This document shows positions 23,243 through 33,866 of a stretch of DNA of 64,000 nucleotides, in pieces; the first letter of the stretch is position 1, and each line of letters opens with the position of its first letter. The stretch lies in contig BDSL01000095.1 of the NCBI GenBank assembly GCA_003116995.1, positions 62,001 to 126,000 of the forward strand. Reading direction: 5' to 3'. The DNA comes from Yamagishiella unicocca (Eukaryota > Chlorophyta > Chlorophyceae > Chlamydomonadales > Volvocaceae). The position numbers were made by a program, and so were the translations under genes. The notes under the pieces were generated by a model. The model had not been told where the DNA came from. It made no database searches and saw nothing but the letters and a program-made list of their open reading frames with translations.

Positions 23243-25370
23243 TGTGCTTGATTGATTGATTGATTACAAGCTCTTGGAGCTCGTAAGGCCCAGACGAGCC
23301 AGGAGGCTCATGGACCGCTAATCAAAGTAATTCAAAAGAAGAATTGAAAACGTTTACGTAGCCATGCTCAAATAACGTAGCAATTATGTCCTGATACCCG
23401 TAATTGCTGTACGATGATTCCTAATACGGTGCAACACGCTCGCTAGACCCCGTTGGTCCTCGACACTCAGCATCGTGGCATTGGGCGTTATGCCCATTCC
23501 CCATAGTTCATCGCGGAGACCACTGTAAGCAGGGCATTCCAGCAGTACGTGCCTTTCATCCTCTACTGCTTGCCGGTCGCCACATGCCAGGCACCAGCGG
23601 TCTTCACGAGCTCGCCCATGTGGGCGGCTGACCTCTAGACCCCAAATACATAACCTAAAGCGCAGTAAACTGGCGTACACCTTAGCGGGAATGTACCCCT
23701 GTATATGCGTAGGTGTGCCCATCCAGTGTGTGTACCGACACATCTTCACACCTGGTTTGCTTCCATCCGACACAAACTCCCTAGGTGGTGTGAGCAAACG
23801 AAAATTAGCCCAGTCGTCATCAAACCGTTGCTCTAGCGTGTGCATAATACGTCCAATATTTAACTCCCTCTTACTGATAATATCGACCTGCTCTTCTAAC
23901 CCTAGCTCAGGCGGGATCCCAAAATCGTACCCCAAACTCGTCAGCCCTTTAAGAACTTGTGAGCCCCATCCTTCATAACTTAGATTTGATCTGAGAGCTA
24001 TACGAATCTCCTCACGCAGCACATTGTGGTGTATGCTACCTTCCGCTTTCACCAATTTATTCCAGAAACGATATATGAGTGTTGCCCAATGGGTGTGCAT
24101 GGGCTGCTGCCCAAATTCCCTAAACAGCAACCGGTCAGGTGCCAGACCCACTCCTGCCAAAATACGTAGAAACCTTTCCTGCAAAGCAACCATGCGATTA
24201 CCCAACGATTTCTCAAAGTAGCATGATCGCCCATTGGTATCGGGCCTACCTTCAACTAGCTGGAGAATAAACAACGGCCCCCAAACCTGAGCGCCATACG
24301 AAAGGATGGACAGAACCTGCGTAGTAAAGCATCTCAGGGCAATCCTGGGAATCATTAGCCCTCTTCGCCGTAGTTTACGTATGAGCGCAAACATGGCCCG
24401 TTGACCAGCCTCGAATAACTCGTCCGTGCATGACTCGAATGCACGTTCTGACCCATAGTGCAGACCAAGATAACGAGTGCGCTCTACCCACTTCATTTCG
24501 TGTACCTGAATGGCATCGCCAACCACCCTTCTCATACCGACCTTCAGCCATCCCCGAGCCGTTTCACGTACTGCGGGGCTGGGATGGAAGTGCAGTACCT
24601 CCGATTTGCGAACATTAACGGACATCCCAAACGCTTCACACCATTCCCGTAGCGCGGCTAACAGACACATAAGCCTGCGGTGTGTGGTAGCAAAAAGGTT
24701 GAGGTCATCCGCGTATAGCTCCAGAGGTACCCGAGTTCCATCCACAATGGGGCAAGCATTCGCCGCCATAGCTTCTGGCATATGCCTATCTTTAGCCCCA
24801 ACGTAATCCGCAAACCCTTCCCCAAAAAATCCATACAACGTGGGGCTTAGGGGGCACCCCTGCTTCACCCCTTGCTGTGACTCGAAAGGATCGCCCACTT
24901 GTCCATCAACACGCACACGCATTAACACTTTATTGTAGCAGGTTTTCAGTGCTTCAAGCATCTGCCCATGTACCCCCCTTTCCTCCAAACGTAGCCACAG
25001 TAGATGCCGCGGTACCCGATCAAACGCCTTCTCAAAATCAACTTGACATACAAATAAGGGTTGGCCGGTGACTGGGCCTTGCCGATAGCGATCAGTGAGA
25101 TGGCGCAGAACGAACAGGTTGTGTATCGTACCAAGCTTCTCCCTGAAACCCCCTTGCAGGGGGCATCGACCCCGTGAGCGTTCACCCCAGGAGCTCAGGC
25201 GGCGTACAAGCATGTACGCGTAACATTTTGCCAGTGCACCCCCCACAGCTAAACCACGATAATTACTCTTGTCACGCGTGTCGCCCTTTTTGTGAATAGG
25301 CGTGAGGCATGATACCTCAAACTGTTCGGGGTAATCACCCGTGCTCCGGATGTGCTCCGGGTGTGCAGGA
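23243..25370 (-). mobile_element. 5'-truncated LINE with long RT ORF and (AATC)n tail
   Basis: The element holds the RT ORF (23384 to about 25330) followed by a short 3' UTR and a tail of TTGA repeats at 23246-23265 (AATC on the coding strand). The 5' end is cut inside the RT domain, so the endonuclease is missing. A related 3' UTR (CATGAGCCTCCTGGCTCGTC) occurs at 37.26 kb with a CAT-type tail. It differs in sequence and tail from the 27.0-29.4 kb family. Confidence 0.88.
23384..25330 (-). CDS. LINE reverse transcriptase, 5'-truncated but otherwise open
   Basis: The ORF runs about 650 codons without a stop. The RT blocks are in order: LTPIHKKGDTRDKSNYRGLA, GGFREKLGTIHNLF, FVCQVDFEKAFDRVPRHLLW (motif A), QQGVKQGCPLSPTLYGFF (motif B), LELYADDLNLFA (the YADD active site) and the thumb region MKWVERTRYLGLHYG. 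The C-terminus has a zinc-binding-like motif, C-x2-C then HVLLEC (CLACG..EDERHVLLECPAY). The lack of stops suggests a young insertion or a recently active family. The nominal Met upstream, near 25405, lies in flanking sequence, so the true N-terminus is lost. The clade is not assigned. Confidence 0.9.
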   Translation of the reverse strand, partial: PEQFEVSCLTPIHKKGDTRDKSNYRGLAVGGALAKCYAYMLVRRLSSWGERSRGRCPLQGGFREKLGTIHNLFVLRHLTDRYRQGPVTGQPLFVCQVDFEKAFDRVPRHLLWLRLEERGVHGQMLEALKTCYNKVLMRVRVDGQVGDPFESQQGVKQGCPLSPTLYGFFGEGFADYVGAKDRHMPEAMAANACPIVDGTRVPLELYADDLNLFATTHRRLMCLLAALREWCEAFGMSVNVRKSEVLHFHPSPAVRETARGWLKVGMRRVVGDAIQVHEMKWVERTRYLGLHYGSERAFESCTDELFEAGQRAMFALIRKLRRRGLMIPRIALRCFTTQVLSILSYGAQVWGPLFILQLVEGRPDTNGRSCYFEKSLGNRMVALQERFLRILAGVGLAPDRLLFREFGQQPMHTHWATLIYRFWNKLVKAEGSIHHNVLREEIRIALRSNLSYEGWGSQVLKGLTSLGYDFGIPPELGLEEQVDIISKRELNIGRIMHTLEQRFDDDWANFRLLTPPREFVSDGSKPGVKMCRYTHWMGTPTHIQGYIPAKVYASLLRFRLCIWGLEVSRPHGRAREDRWCLACGDRQAVEDERHVLLECPAYSGLRDELWGMGITPNATMLSVEDQRGLASVLHRIRNHRTAITGIRT

Positions 25371-25706
25371 TGTGCAGTTCGGGTGCCGTAGAAGACGAGC
25401 AACATGTGCTGCTAGAATGCACAGCCTATGCTGAATTACGAGTTGTGGCTCAGTTGCCGGAGCACAGTATGAAAGATATTATGTTAGGCTTTGATCAACC
25501 GAAGTTAGCGCACCTTATTTTTGCTATCCAGAGCTACAGGGCATCTTCCCTAGCGACGTAGTTACATTCGCCTTTACAATAATACCCGTACTATCTACTA
25601 TAAATCGCTTATATTGGCGCCCCTTGACCTCGGTTTGTGGGGATTATGGGAAGGGCTTCGGGGCCTTACTCCTGTAACGCAATACAATACAATACAATAC
25701 AATACG
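25350..25706 (+). mobile_element. LINE 3' fragment with (AATAC)n tail, head-to-head with the previous element
   Basis: A plus-strand frame (25352-25561) encodes CRMCSSGAVEDEQHVLLECTA, the same C-terminal Cys/His motif as the neighbouring minus-strand LINE (CLACG..EDERHVLLECPAY) but clearly diverged. It ends about 140 bases before an AATAC microsatellite at about 25681-25705, which serves as the tail. It is therefore a second, related LINE family, truncated to its last 70 codons. Confidence 0.8.
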
Positions 25707-27029
25707 CAAGAGGCAACTGACCAGCTTCGCGTTCTCATGCACAGAACCACCACGAACCACCCGCCTGAACTATTAACACTCCAACGAAAATGTAACATCA
25801 CTACTATGAATTCTTGGAATACGGTTCGGGTGTCCGAGGCAAGGTCCGGCTGTCCTCCGGAAAAAACAGCGCGCTTCAGGCGGAAAGAACGCATTTAAGC
25901 AAGTGGGTGGCACGGCCTCAGACCAGACCCGGTCTTCTTGTCTGCGGAGGTGCGGACAGGTGCGGACAACTGCCAGCTATAAGTATGCCCGTGCATGGCC
26001 TTCAGGCACTCAGTAGCAGTTTCCACTACCGCAACTCTCCCCTGCTCTCCCCAACTACCATGTTACGGCAGAATCGCCTGGGTGCCTGCGATCTACCCTT
26101 CCAATTCCTGAGAATTATTCTGGCACGTTCTACATTGAAGGGGGTGGAGGACCATAAGAGACCATCTAAGAAACGTTCCCATGGGTTGTCCATGAGGGTC
26201 CATTAACCCTCCGATTGCCTGACATTCTGTCATGGGCCTACCCAGACATGTTCACACACGTTCACACATCTGAGCGGCTTAAGTTTTATGGCGGCCTTAA
26301 CTACAAGGCATCAGCAACATTAATCTGCGGCATGGGAGTTGCCTACCGCTGCCTCCTGTACGGGTCGGGATGTGGCAGTCTTGTCGTTGTTTCACCCGAG
26401 GCCTGGGTACGACAAGGGACACGTGTGAAAGTTGTGCATTTGAAGTAAATATTGTATGAACGTAGTTAAGTCATGGTAGCTGTGGCCGGCGAGGCTCCCC
26501 CTGGAGAGCCGACCAGCGGGCCAGCTGTGCTATTGGACACGCAAGCTGTTGGGCAGGCAGGTGCGTGGCTGCACTTTTCAATTGACGGTAGCTATTCGTC
26601 AGACCCATCAGTTAGAGATTCCTTCGTAAGGCCGCGCTATCATCGCGCCCAGAGCATGCTGCCTTGACTGACTATCCTCGATAAGGCTGCGACAGCACCC
26701 CTGCCGCTAATAGTTGAACAAAGCCCGCGAGTGCGTTCAGTGCCCAGCAGTGCTGGTACCATTAGTCGTCGAGGAGGTCAGCCAGGCGAGGCTGGGACCG
26801 CCACTGCTGAAGCTGATGCGAGCTGAAGCTGAGTCAACCCTTACGTCTTCGTTACCAGGTACCGTCACAGCTCGAGACCCTCTCTCCATCAGCACGGTCC
26901 GCGGGTCACAGCGTTGCTCTTCGTCTTCATCCGATGCCATGTGGTGGTGCAGTGTAAGTTACAATTTGTAACCACTTCGTCCTGGGCAAAGTTTACGACT
27001 CCGATTTGCTTGTCATCCAAGGTACTTTA
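25707..27029. other. no gene recognised
   Basis: A minus-strand frame at 26737-26940 (MASDEDEEQRCDPRTVLMER) reads like protein but has no family match and no evident partner exons. The other frames are short. Nothing further can be supported. Confidence 0.3.
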
Positions 27030-29432
27030 TGGTTGTTGTAACGATTACTGTGGGTTCCAGACCATGAGGTAGAACCATCGGGCGCATCGCCTGACACTGA
27101 AAAAGACGGAGGAAACAAAGACCGACATGCACCGGAACAAAGGCAAACCACCAGAACACCAAAGCGACAGGCTGTAGGCACACTGAGCAGCAGCCAGCAC
27201 CCCAGGGGGAATTTGCACTAGAGGCTCCCCTATCAGGAACTGGCCACCAACCAACCTAACAACCCATCACCCGACGAACCAGTGAAGCGCCGCAACGATG
27301 CAAACATCGGAACCAGCCACCTCTCATCCCATAAGGCACGGATCCCAAACAGGGCTCAACACGCCTATAGAGCCGGAAAGTATGAAGCACAGGAAACCCC
27401 GCTCCCCAAGACAACTCAGGCCGATCACGAATCCACCAGTACCTCAGCCGGTCCCCCGCAAACGAGGCGACTGGCAACAACCCGCAAGAACGGATGCCGA
27501 GGCCCCACTGCATCCCAGCCTTTCTGGGGAAGCCCCAGCGCAGCAAAGCCCCTCAGCAGGGCCCAAAACTCCACCACCCCTCGGCGAACGGCACGATCCA
27601 GAAGACCGCCACCCAGAGTAAGAGGGGGACCACCAGCAGCCTCCCTTTTCAAGGCCGCGGCCATAAATCGGCGCCCCACCTCCATGGCCGTAATAGCCGC
27701 CAGGACTACTACGCAGGACTGCACCCCGGGAGGTGCTTGCACCAACCAAACTTGCGCCCGTGTCACCCCTGCACCGAGCTGGGTCTCGAGTTGGGCAATC
27801 ACTGCTTGAGCCACCGGGCAGAACCAAAAGTGGTGTAGGCGGGGGGTACCCGCCCCTGGAGACGCACCAGCCGGCGCACCGCACCCACAGGGGGCTGCTG
27901 CTGCCGTCTGCATGTGAGAATTCCCGAGGAGGGGGATCCCATCCACAGCCAACCGCCACCAACCCTCCTTACAGGCCGGCTCCCACTTCAGACCAGACCA
28001 GAGGCGCCGAAACACTTGCTGCAGGGCATTCAGGGCCGCTGGCGGGACAGGCCCGGTACCCCCAAGCGCTTCGCGCACAAACTTCTCATGCACGGCCCGC
28101 CGGGCGTCCGCGAACTCGACCAGTTGCACAGCCGTCCCAACCCGAACAGTCATATCCCGTAGCGCCAGCGGCTCCCCCCCGCCCAGCCTCCACCCCAACC
28201 GCGCGGTGAGCATGGACCCCACTTCCTCCATCCCCGGTATAGCGTGGGGTATACTCTGGGAGGAAACCGGCATCACCCGCGCCGCTGCTTGCTTCCACGG
28301 GGTTGGCACCTCGGCTAGCAGAGCTTCCAGCGCCCCCATACATTCCCGCCACCGATCAAGCCCCAGGAACGTCGTCGCTGCTGTTGACCGCGGATCTAAG
28401 ACTCGGACGACGAGCCCCCGCCATCCCGCTGGCCATGACGTCTGCACCGCCGACTCGGACGCAGCCAAGAAGTCCCGAAGAGCATCGCGAGCCGTCAGAA
28501 CATCACCCAACGTCTTAATGGTCCAGCACCCCACTAGTTCTGGGTGCAAGTATTCCAAGCCCGGCCTCCTGCCGACCCCCATCTGCCCAGACTGGCAGGC
28601 TGGGAGGAGCGGGTTGCCCCACATCGGCACGTTCACACACCATGGGCCTGGCACCAGCGGCTCGCTACCGATGTCTTGTACCGGGGGCAAGGCCGCGAGC
28701 GCCGTGATCACCCGTCGGATATCAGCCGGCATCTCGTCCGCCCCCATCCACGGGCCCCTGCCTTGTGCTGTAAGCAGGTTCAGAGGTCCGAACGCCGGAT
28801 GCACCCCCCTCAGGTACGTGTTAAGGCAAATGACCCATGGAGGCCGGCGCTCCCGGGGGCCCGCCATTGCCAGTACAAACCGCAGGGCCCAACCAGCCCA
28901 GCGCGCCCGTACGTGCTCCTTGAGGGCAATGGCCCCAAAGCCCCCGAGGGATGGGTGCCCGACCAGCAGCCGCTGTGGGACACCTGTTGCTCGTCGCTCC
29001 CTAGCATCTGGGGCTAAATCCCGGTCAATGAGCTTCGCCGCCACCCGCTCTAACCCTTCCACCACGGTGTCTGGGGGTAGGCCCCCATGCTCCATGTGCC
29101 AGGTGACACGGTGCATCCCATATGCTGCGGCTGCTGTCGCCCTGCCGAACGTGGACAGGCGTAGCCTTGCAATCCGCGAGAACCTAGCACCTTGTCCCTT
29201 TGTGTCTCCCAGTCCAACATTGGGGACCCCCCTACGTCGGTAAACGGTAGATTCAGCGCCGTGGCCGAAGCTACGACTTTCAACCCTCCCATGTCATGCG
29301 GGCTAGGTCCCTCGACGCCAATTGACAATAACTCAACCTTATCCAGGTTCAGCCGTTGCCTAGAGGCTTGAGCGTACACCTCCATGGACGCCAGAAAAGC
29401 CGGCACTTCCGCTGGCCCCTCCAACAGCACCT
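27030..29432 (-). mobile_element. 5'-truncated LINE (L1-like) with intact 3' end
   Basis: On the minus strand the element runs from the RT thumb region (29430) through the ORF C-terminus to a 3' UTR that ends GGTCTGGAACCCACAGTAAT then CGTTACAACAACC near 27035. It is the reference copy for more than ten short 3'-end fragments scattered over the window. Its ORF is broken once, near 29110-29150. The left part of ORF2 (endonuclease, RT core) is missing. Confidence 0.88.
27425..29430 (-). pseudogene. LINE ORF2 C-terminal region, frameshifted
   Basis: Frame 1 (29430-29050) has the RT thumb: ASRQRLNLDKVELLSIG, LPFTDVGGSPMLDWETQRDK. Frame 2 (29116-27425, 563 codons) continues with YGMHRVTWHMEHGGLPPD. 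A frameshift lies near 29130. The C-terminal zinc-type motif reads C-x-C ... HHFWFCPVAQAV. The WHMEHGGLP segment pairs this copy with the decayed LINE at 4.6-6.7 kb. The ORF stops at 27425 and about 390 bases of 3' UTR follow. Confidence 0.85.
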
Positions 29433-30391
29433 GAGTGTCGTTTGTTTTGGTATGCCCAAATTTTATTATTTTATTATGGTATGCCCAAATTTTTCAGGCT
29501 GTTACAGGCCTTCGTACCCATTTGTCCGCTTCTTTTGACGCCTTTCCTGGGTGCGGTTCTGCTTGGGATCATAGGCAGAAGGTTTCTACTCGGCTGGTCG
29601 ACCTGATGTTTCCTCTGATTAAAGGACAGCTCGGGCTGCAGTTGATGTGTCCTTACCATAAATCCAGGTGACGGTCCCTGGGCCCGTATGCTTGATTTAA
29701 ACCTATTTAAAGAGGTACAGTGGCTGTTGAACAAATCTTAGGGCTTCAGTGCACGATGGCCTCCCCACAATCGCTTGAGCCAAGCTTACAATCCACGAGC
29801 TCAGGATGCCGATACCTTGGGTCAAACTGATACCGCACGTGGGATCAGATGCAGATGCAATTGCCTGGCCCTGCAAAATCCCGAGCGGTTCAGAGGCAAT
29901 TCAATAGATAGCAATGCACCTATGTAACCGTACAGACATTCTGGGGTCCTCGCACCAGGATGCGAGTGTTACAAGGGAGCCAGAGCGGCTGCACCAGCTC
30001 ATACATGGTTTCTGTCCTAACCGACGCACGTGGGCGGCCAAACAGTCACCATCACATCTCCCCTGCGAGAGATTACATCGTAGGCGATTGCGACATGACA
30101 AATTTGCATCATACGTCCACTAGCTCACTTGTACTCATGGCGGTTTCCGTACAGCTTACTGGCTGTCCAGCATGTCCTGTTTACGGAAAGAGCAAATACG
30201 CGCTTTCACAGAAAGCAATCTGGCCATCAGGTGACAAGTACCACATTGCAGCACGTAACAAAAAGCGGCTGCACTATGCAAGGGCGATAAGCAAATTCTT
30301 GGAGGGTTCCATGCTTTCACCGTCACGACACCTCGTTGATAGGATTGTTTTAATAGAGATTTGCGTATGATTTTGCGATAAAGCCGGCACA
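29433..30391. other. intergenic; doubled TGGTATGCCCAAATTT
   Basis: TGGTATGCCCAAATTT occurs at about 29449 and again at about 29477, at the 5' junction of the truncated LINE. This may mark the insertion site or an older repeat. The promoter of the transporter gene should lie in the right part. No core element can be named. Confidence 0.4.
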
Positions 30392-31949
30392 ATGGCGAAC
30401 GTTGGCGGGGTACCGTCGCAACCTGCGACGTTACTTGCGACGGCAATCGCCATCGCTAGTTGGTATTCTTCCAACATCGGTGTACTTCTGCTCAACAAGT
30501 ACCTGCTATCTAGCACGGGATTTCGCTATCCGGTGTTCCTTACGTTGTGTCACATGCTGGCGTCCCTCACGATCGGGTTGCTGGCCTCAGTCTCTCAAGT
30601 TCTACCACTCAGAGCCATCAAGTCGAAGCCGCAGTTTATGAAGATTATCACGCTTTCCGCCATCTTTTGTCTTACAGTTGTGTTAGGGAACGTCAGCTTA
30701 AAGTACATTCCCGTGTCTTTCAACCAGGCCATCGGTAAGCGCGCGTCTCCACCTAGCATATTCCATTGTTGCAAATCGCTAGCCCATAGTAACCTGCGTA
30801 TATGTTTTTGCCGGTCTTATGTGATACGGGTAGATGCCTGTCAGCAGTTCTATATCGTCAGTACGTGAGAGCCTTTCCAAGCCAGTGGAAGGCGGGTGTA
30901 AGACTCTGGATTTGTAGCTCTTGCTGGGCAGTACTTCCCGGGAGTGACAATTTCCACCAGGCTACTGATGTTCCGTCTCCCGTGTAAAATGCCCCTATGC
31001 CTGTAACGGGCATCCATATACATAATGCCAAGGGTAAAGGGTTAGCATCACATGCCCTTGAATGTCAGAGCCCTTGGGTTCGAAATCTAAACTCAACACT
31101 GTAAACTTGGGGCTGGCGGGACCATGTTCCCCCAGCTCAAGTACAACGGTTTGCATGTAGCGCGAGGGTGCCGTCATATACATGCCAAATCCCAAGCAGT
31201 TACCGGTCCAACAAGTGGTACATGCCAACCCCAACGCAGGTGCAACGACGCCGTTTTTCACTGCAATCCTGGCCTACGTGATGCAAGGCCAGACGGAGGC
31301 GCCCTTCACCTACTATTCCCTGATCCCCATCATAGTCGGCGTGGTCATTGCTAGTGGCGGTGAGCCGCTCTTCAACGTCATTGGCTTCACCTGCTGCCTC
31401 ATCGCGACGTCGCTGCGTGCTCTTAAGTCCGTACTGCAGTCGTTGCTCATGACGGACCCCAGCGAAAAATTGGACCCCATGAGCCTCCTGGTGTACATGT
31501 CCGCCGCTTCAGTGTGCTTTCTGTTACCAGTTACGACATTGCTGGAGCCTTCCTCCTTGACCGCTGCTATCAAGTTGACGGACACCTCCATGGGCTTTGC
31601 CTACTGGCTCCTGGGCAACAGCTGCCTGGCGTATTTTGTGAATCTGACGAACTTCCTAGTCACCAAATACACCAGCGCGCTAACGCTGCAAGTGTTGGGC
31701 AACGCTAAGGGCTTAGTTGCGGTTGTTGTATCAGTAATGGTATTCCAGAACGTCGTTACGTGGCAGGGTGCGGTGGGGTACTCCATCACAATTGCAGGTG
31801 TTTTCATGTATTCCGAATCCAAGCGCCAAGCTAAGGCAGCTGCGGCAGCTGCTGTGCATGGAAGCGACTCTGAAAAGGGCGCGCCAGAGTCAGAGCTGTT
31901 GCTGGACGTCAACACGGCAAGAGGTGGCAGGGCGCCGTGGGGTGCATAA
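30392..31949 (+). CDS. triose-phosphate-transporter-family nucleotide-sugar transporter, 2 exons
   Basis: Exon 1 is 30392-30734 (donor ATCG/GTAAGC) and exon 2 is 31240-31949 (acceptor CGCAG). The junction restores the family motif [15 protein letters not shown] in frame, giving 350 residues. Hydrophobic segments cover the protein up to about residue 315, as expected for a ten-helix DMT/TPT carrier. Characteristic stretches are [57 protein letters not shown] and [15 protein letters not shown]. The closest plant group I recognise is the KVAG/UDP-sugar carriers of the Golgi. The substrate is not predictable. The C-terminal tail is Ala-, Lys- and Glu-rich and probably cytosolic. The first Met is 20 residues before the first helix. 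Confidence 0.9.
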
Positions 31950-33319
31950 GGTGTTATCACGTATCGTTTATAATGTCAAACCTCATGTAGACGTGAGCCC
32001 AGCGTACTGTTTACACAATACGCTGTTGATCTTCCGTGCCAATTCCTAGCCGACTTCCTGGATGGCATAACGTGTGCCAGCAAGCACAGTATGTGCCCAC
32101 ACCACAGGCCTCTATACGACGGAGGCTATCGGCGCGTAGGGCGGGGCGCAGTAGTTCGCCAGGAAGGCGGCGCAACCCGTTGTGTGAATCCCTGAAGGCC
32201 TACATACGCACCATACGAAGACTACGAGCGTAGTGCTGGCCCACGGTGGACAATACGGCAACCAGCCGCGGTAATCACGTGAATGCGAATTTCCAGCCGG
32301 GGGACATGCTGTAGTGTGGGGTTAGTGTGCAACGTAAGGCGTAAACAAACGTTAGCCATTTTCAAGGCTCGACCCCGCAAACTCTCAAGGTTCTCAGCAG
32401 TTGTTCCGAGTCCTCGTCTATTGGACGGCAAAGACGAATTATAGGGCCGGCACAAAGGTTCAGCCGCCATGTCGTACAAGCCTGGCTGCCAAGCAGGTTA
32501 AGCCCGAGCGCTGGCACAGGTGGTTCGGCAGCACTGGCTCCGGAGCCAGGGCATTTGCGTTTGTGCTTGCATGCTGTTGCCGTAACCAGCACCTCTGTTG
32601 CTAGTAAGGTTATTGCGTCACGAATTGACAGCGATGGGGACTCAGGCAGACTCAGGTGAATCTGGGTGGATCTCGTGATTCAGGTCGGGCGCAGGGGCCT
32701 TCGTTTCTGTGCGTGAGTACTTGAGGTCACTACGTCGACGCAGCCGCCGTCAGGGCCGCCTATACGTTTGGAACTTGAGACCCTGCAGCTTGGTACCACT
32801 TGGTAACCTGCAGCTCGACTGCCATCAGCGCCAGTCCGCGGGTCTGTATGTGCTGTCGCACGCCCACGCCACCCAGCAACAGTTCGGGAACCACGCCAAG
32901 GAACGAGGCGTGATTCCGCTAAGTACTCTACGGCCTATCAAATCATTGACATAGTAGTAACTTGTTACAGTGGGCCCCAGACCAGAAGGTATCGACGTGT
33001 CGCTCGTTAGCAAATGTCAGCAGCAGAGTACTCACCTGGTGTCCGTGACAGGTGAAGACTGCTGTGGGGCATAACATGATCCGCCTTCCATGACTGGACC
33101 GGTCAAGCTATTGTCTAGCATGCGATCCATTCAGTCTGGGTAATAGATAACGTTCAAATAATGATAGAGATTATTAAGATCGGCATGCGTATATGTGCGC
33201 ATACACGTATTTCCGTTCCGTAACCGATACAACTACAACGTATTTCACAGCCAGCCGACCGGCCCGGACGTCCGGTAGGTCCAGATAGGTCCGATGACCG
33301 ACTGGTCCTGTCGACCGGA
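31950..33319. other. intergenic; LINE terminal micro-copy at 32950-32992
   Basis: ATAGTAGTAACTTGTTACAG then TGGGCCCCAGACCAGAAGG at about 32950-32990 is a minus-oriented LINE 3' end. No TGTAA motif stands close after the transporter stop. No gene was recognised. Confidence 0.5.
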
Positions 33320-33665
33320 CGTTATGCAGCAGAACGGGGCCAGCGACCGGGCCGGTCGTTAATCCATTATGGCGGCGTCCTAGCCCACTTCCGCTCCCGT
33401 AGTGAAGCCTAGGCGGCGAAAATACAAGCTCAACATTTGCAGCGGAATGGAATCAGCGACCAGGCCGGTCGGGAACCTACTTATGGCATCGTAGCCCACT
33501 TCCGCTCCCCTAGCGAAGCCTAGGCGGCGGTAACATACCTCAACGTTATGCAGCGGAACGAGGTCAGCGACCGGGCGCAGCCGGGCGGCGACAACATAAC
33601 CTCTACGGACTTATGGCGTCCTAGCCCACTTCCGCTCCGTCCCGTGGTGAAGCTTAGGCAGCCTT
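33320..33665. repeat. tandem repeat, three diverged units of about 115-129 bp
   Basis: CCTAGCCCACTTCCGCTCC (or CGTAGCCC-) recurs at about 33379, 33494 and 33623. Each copy is followed by GTGAAGC(C/T)TAGGCGGC-like sequence and preceded by CAGCGACC(G/A)GG. Copies differ by point changes and small gaps. Confidence 0.8.
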
Positions 33666-33866
33666 AACACGATAGTAATATCTGCTGAAGTAACTAGATT
33701 TAGCATGCCATGGGCTAAGGTCGTTTAGCATGCCCGTTGACGACAAACCCGCAACCTGCCCCAAAACGGCGAGCTAGCGTAAACCCTCGTCACAACCGAG
33801 TAGAACGTCCGGCGGTTAATGGGGACGTCTACGCTTAATGCCTGGTAGTTGGATGTGCGGAATCCG

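Noticed and set aside
31070..31095. GGGTTCGAAATC resembling a tRNA T-loop
   Set aside because: It lies in the transporter intron and no acceptor stem or D-arm pairs with it.
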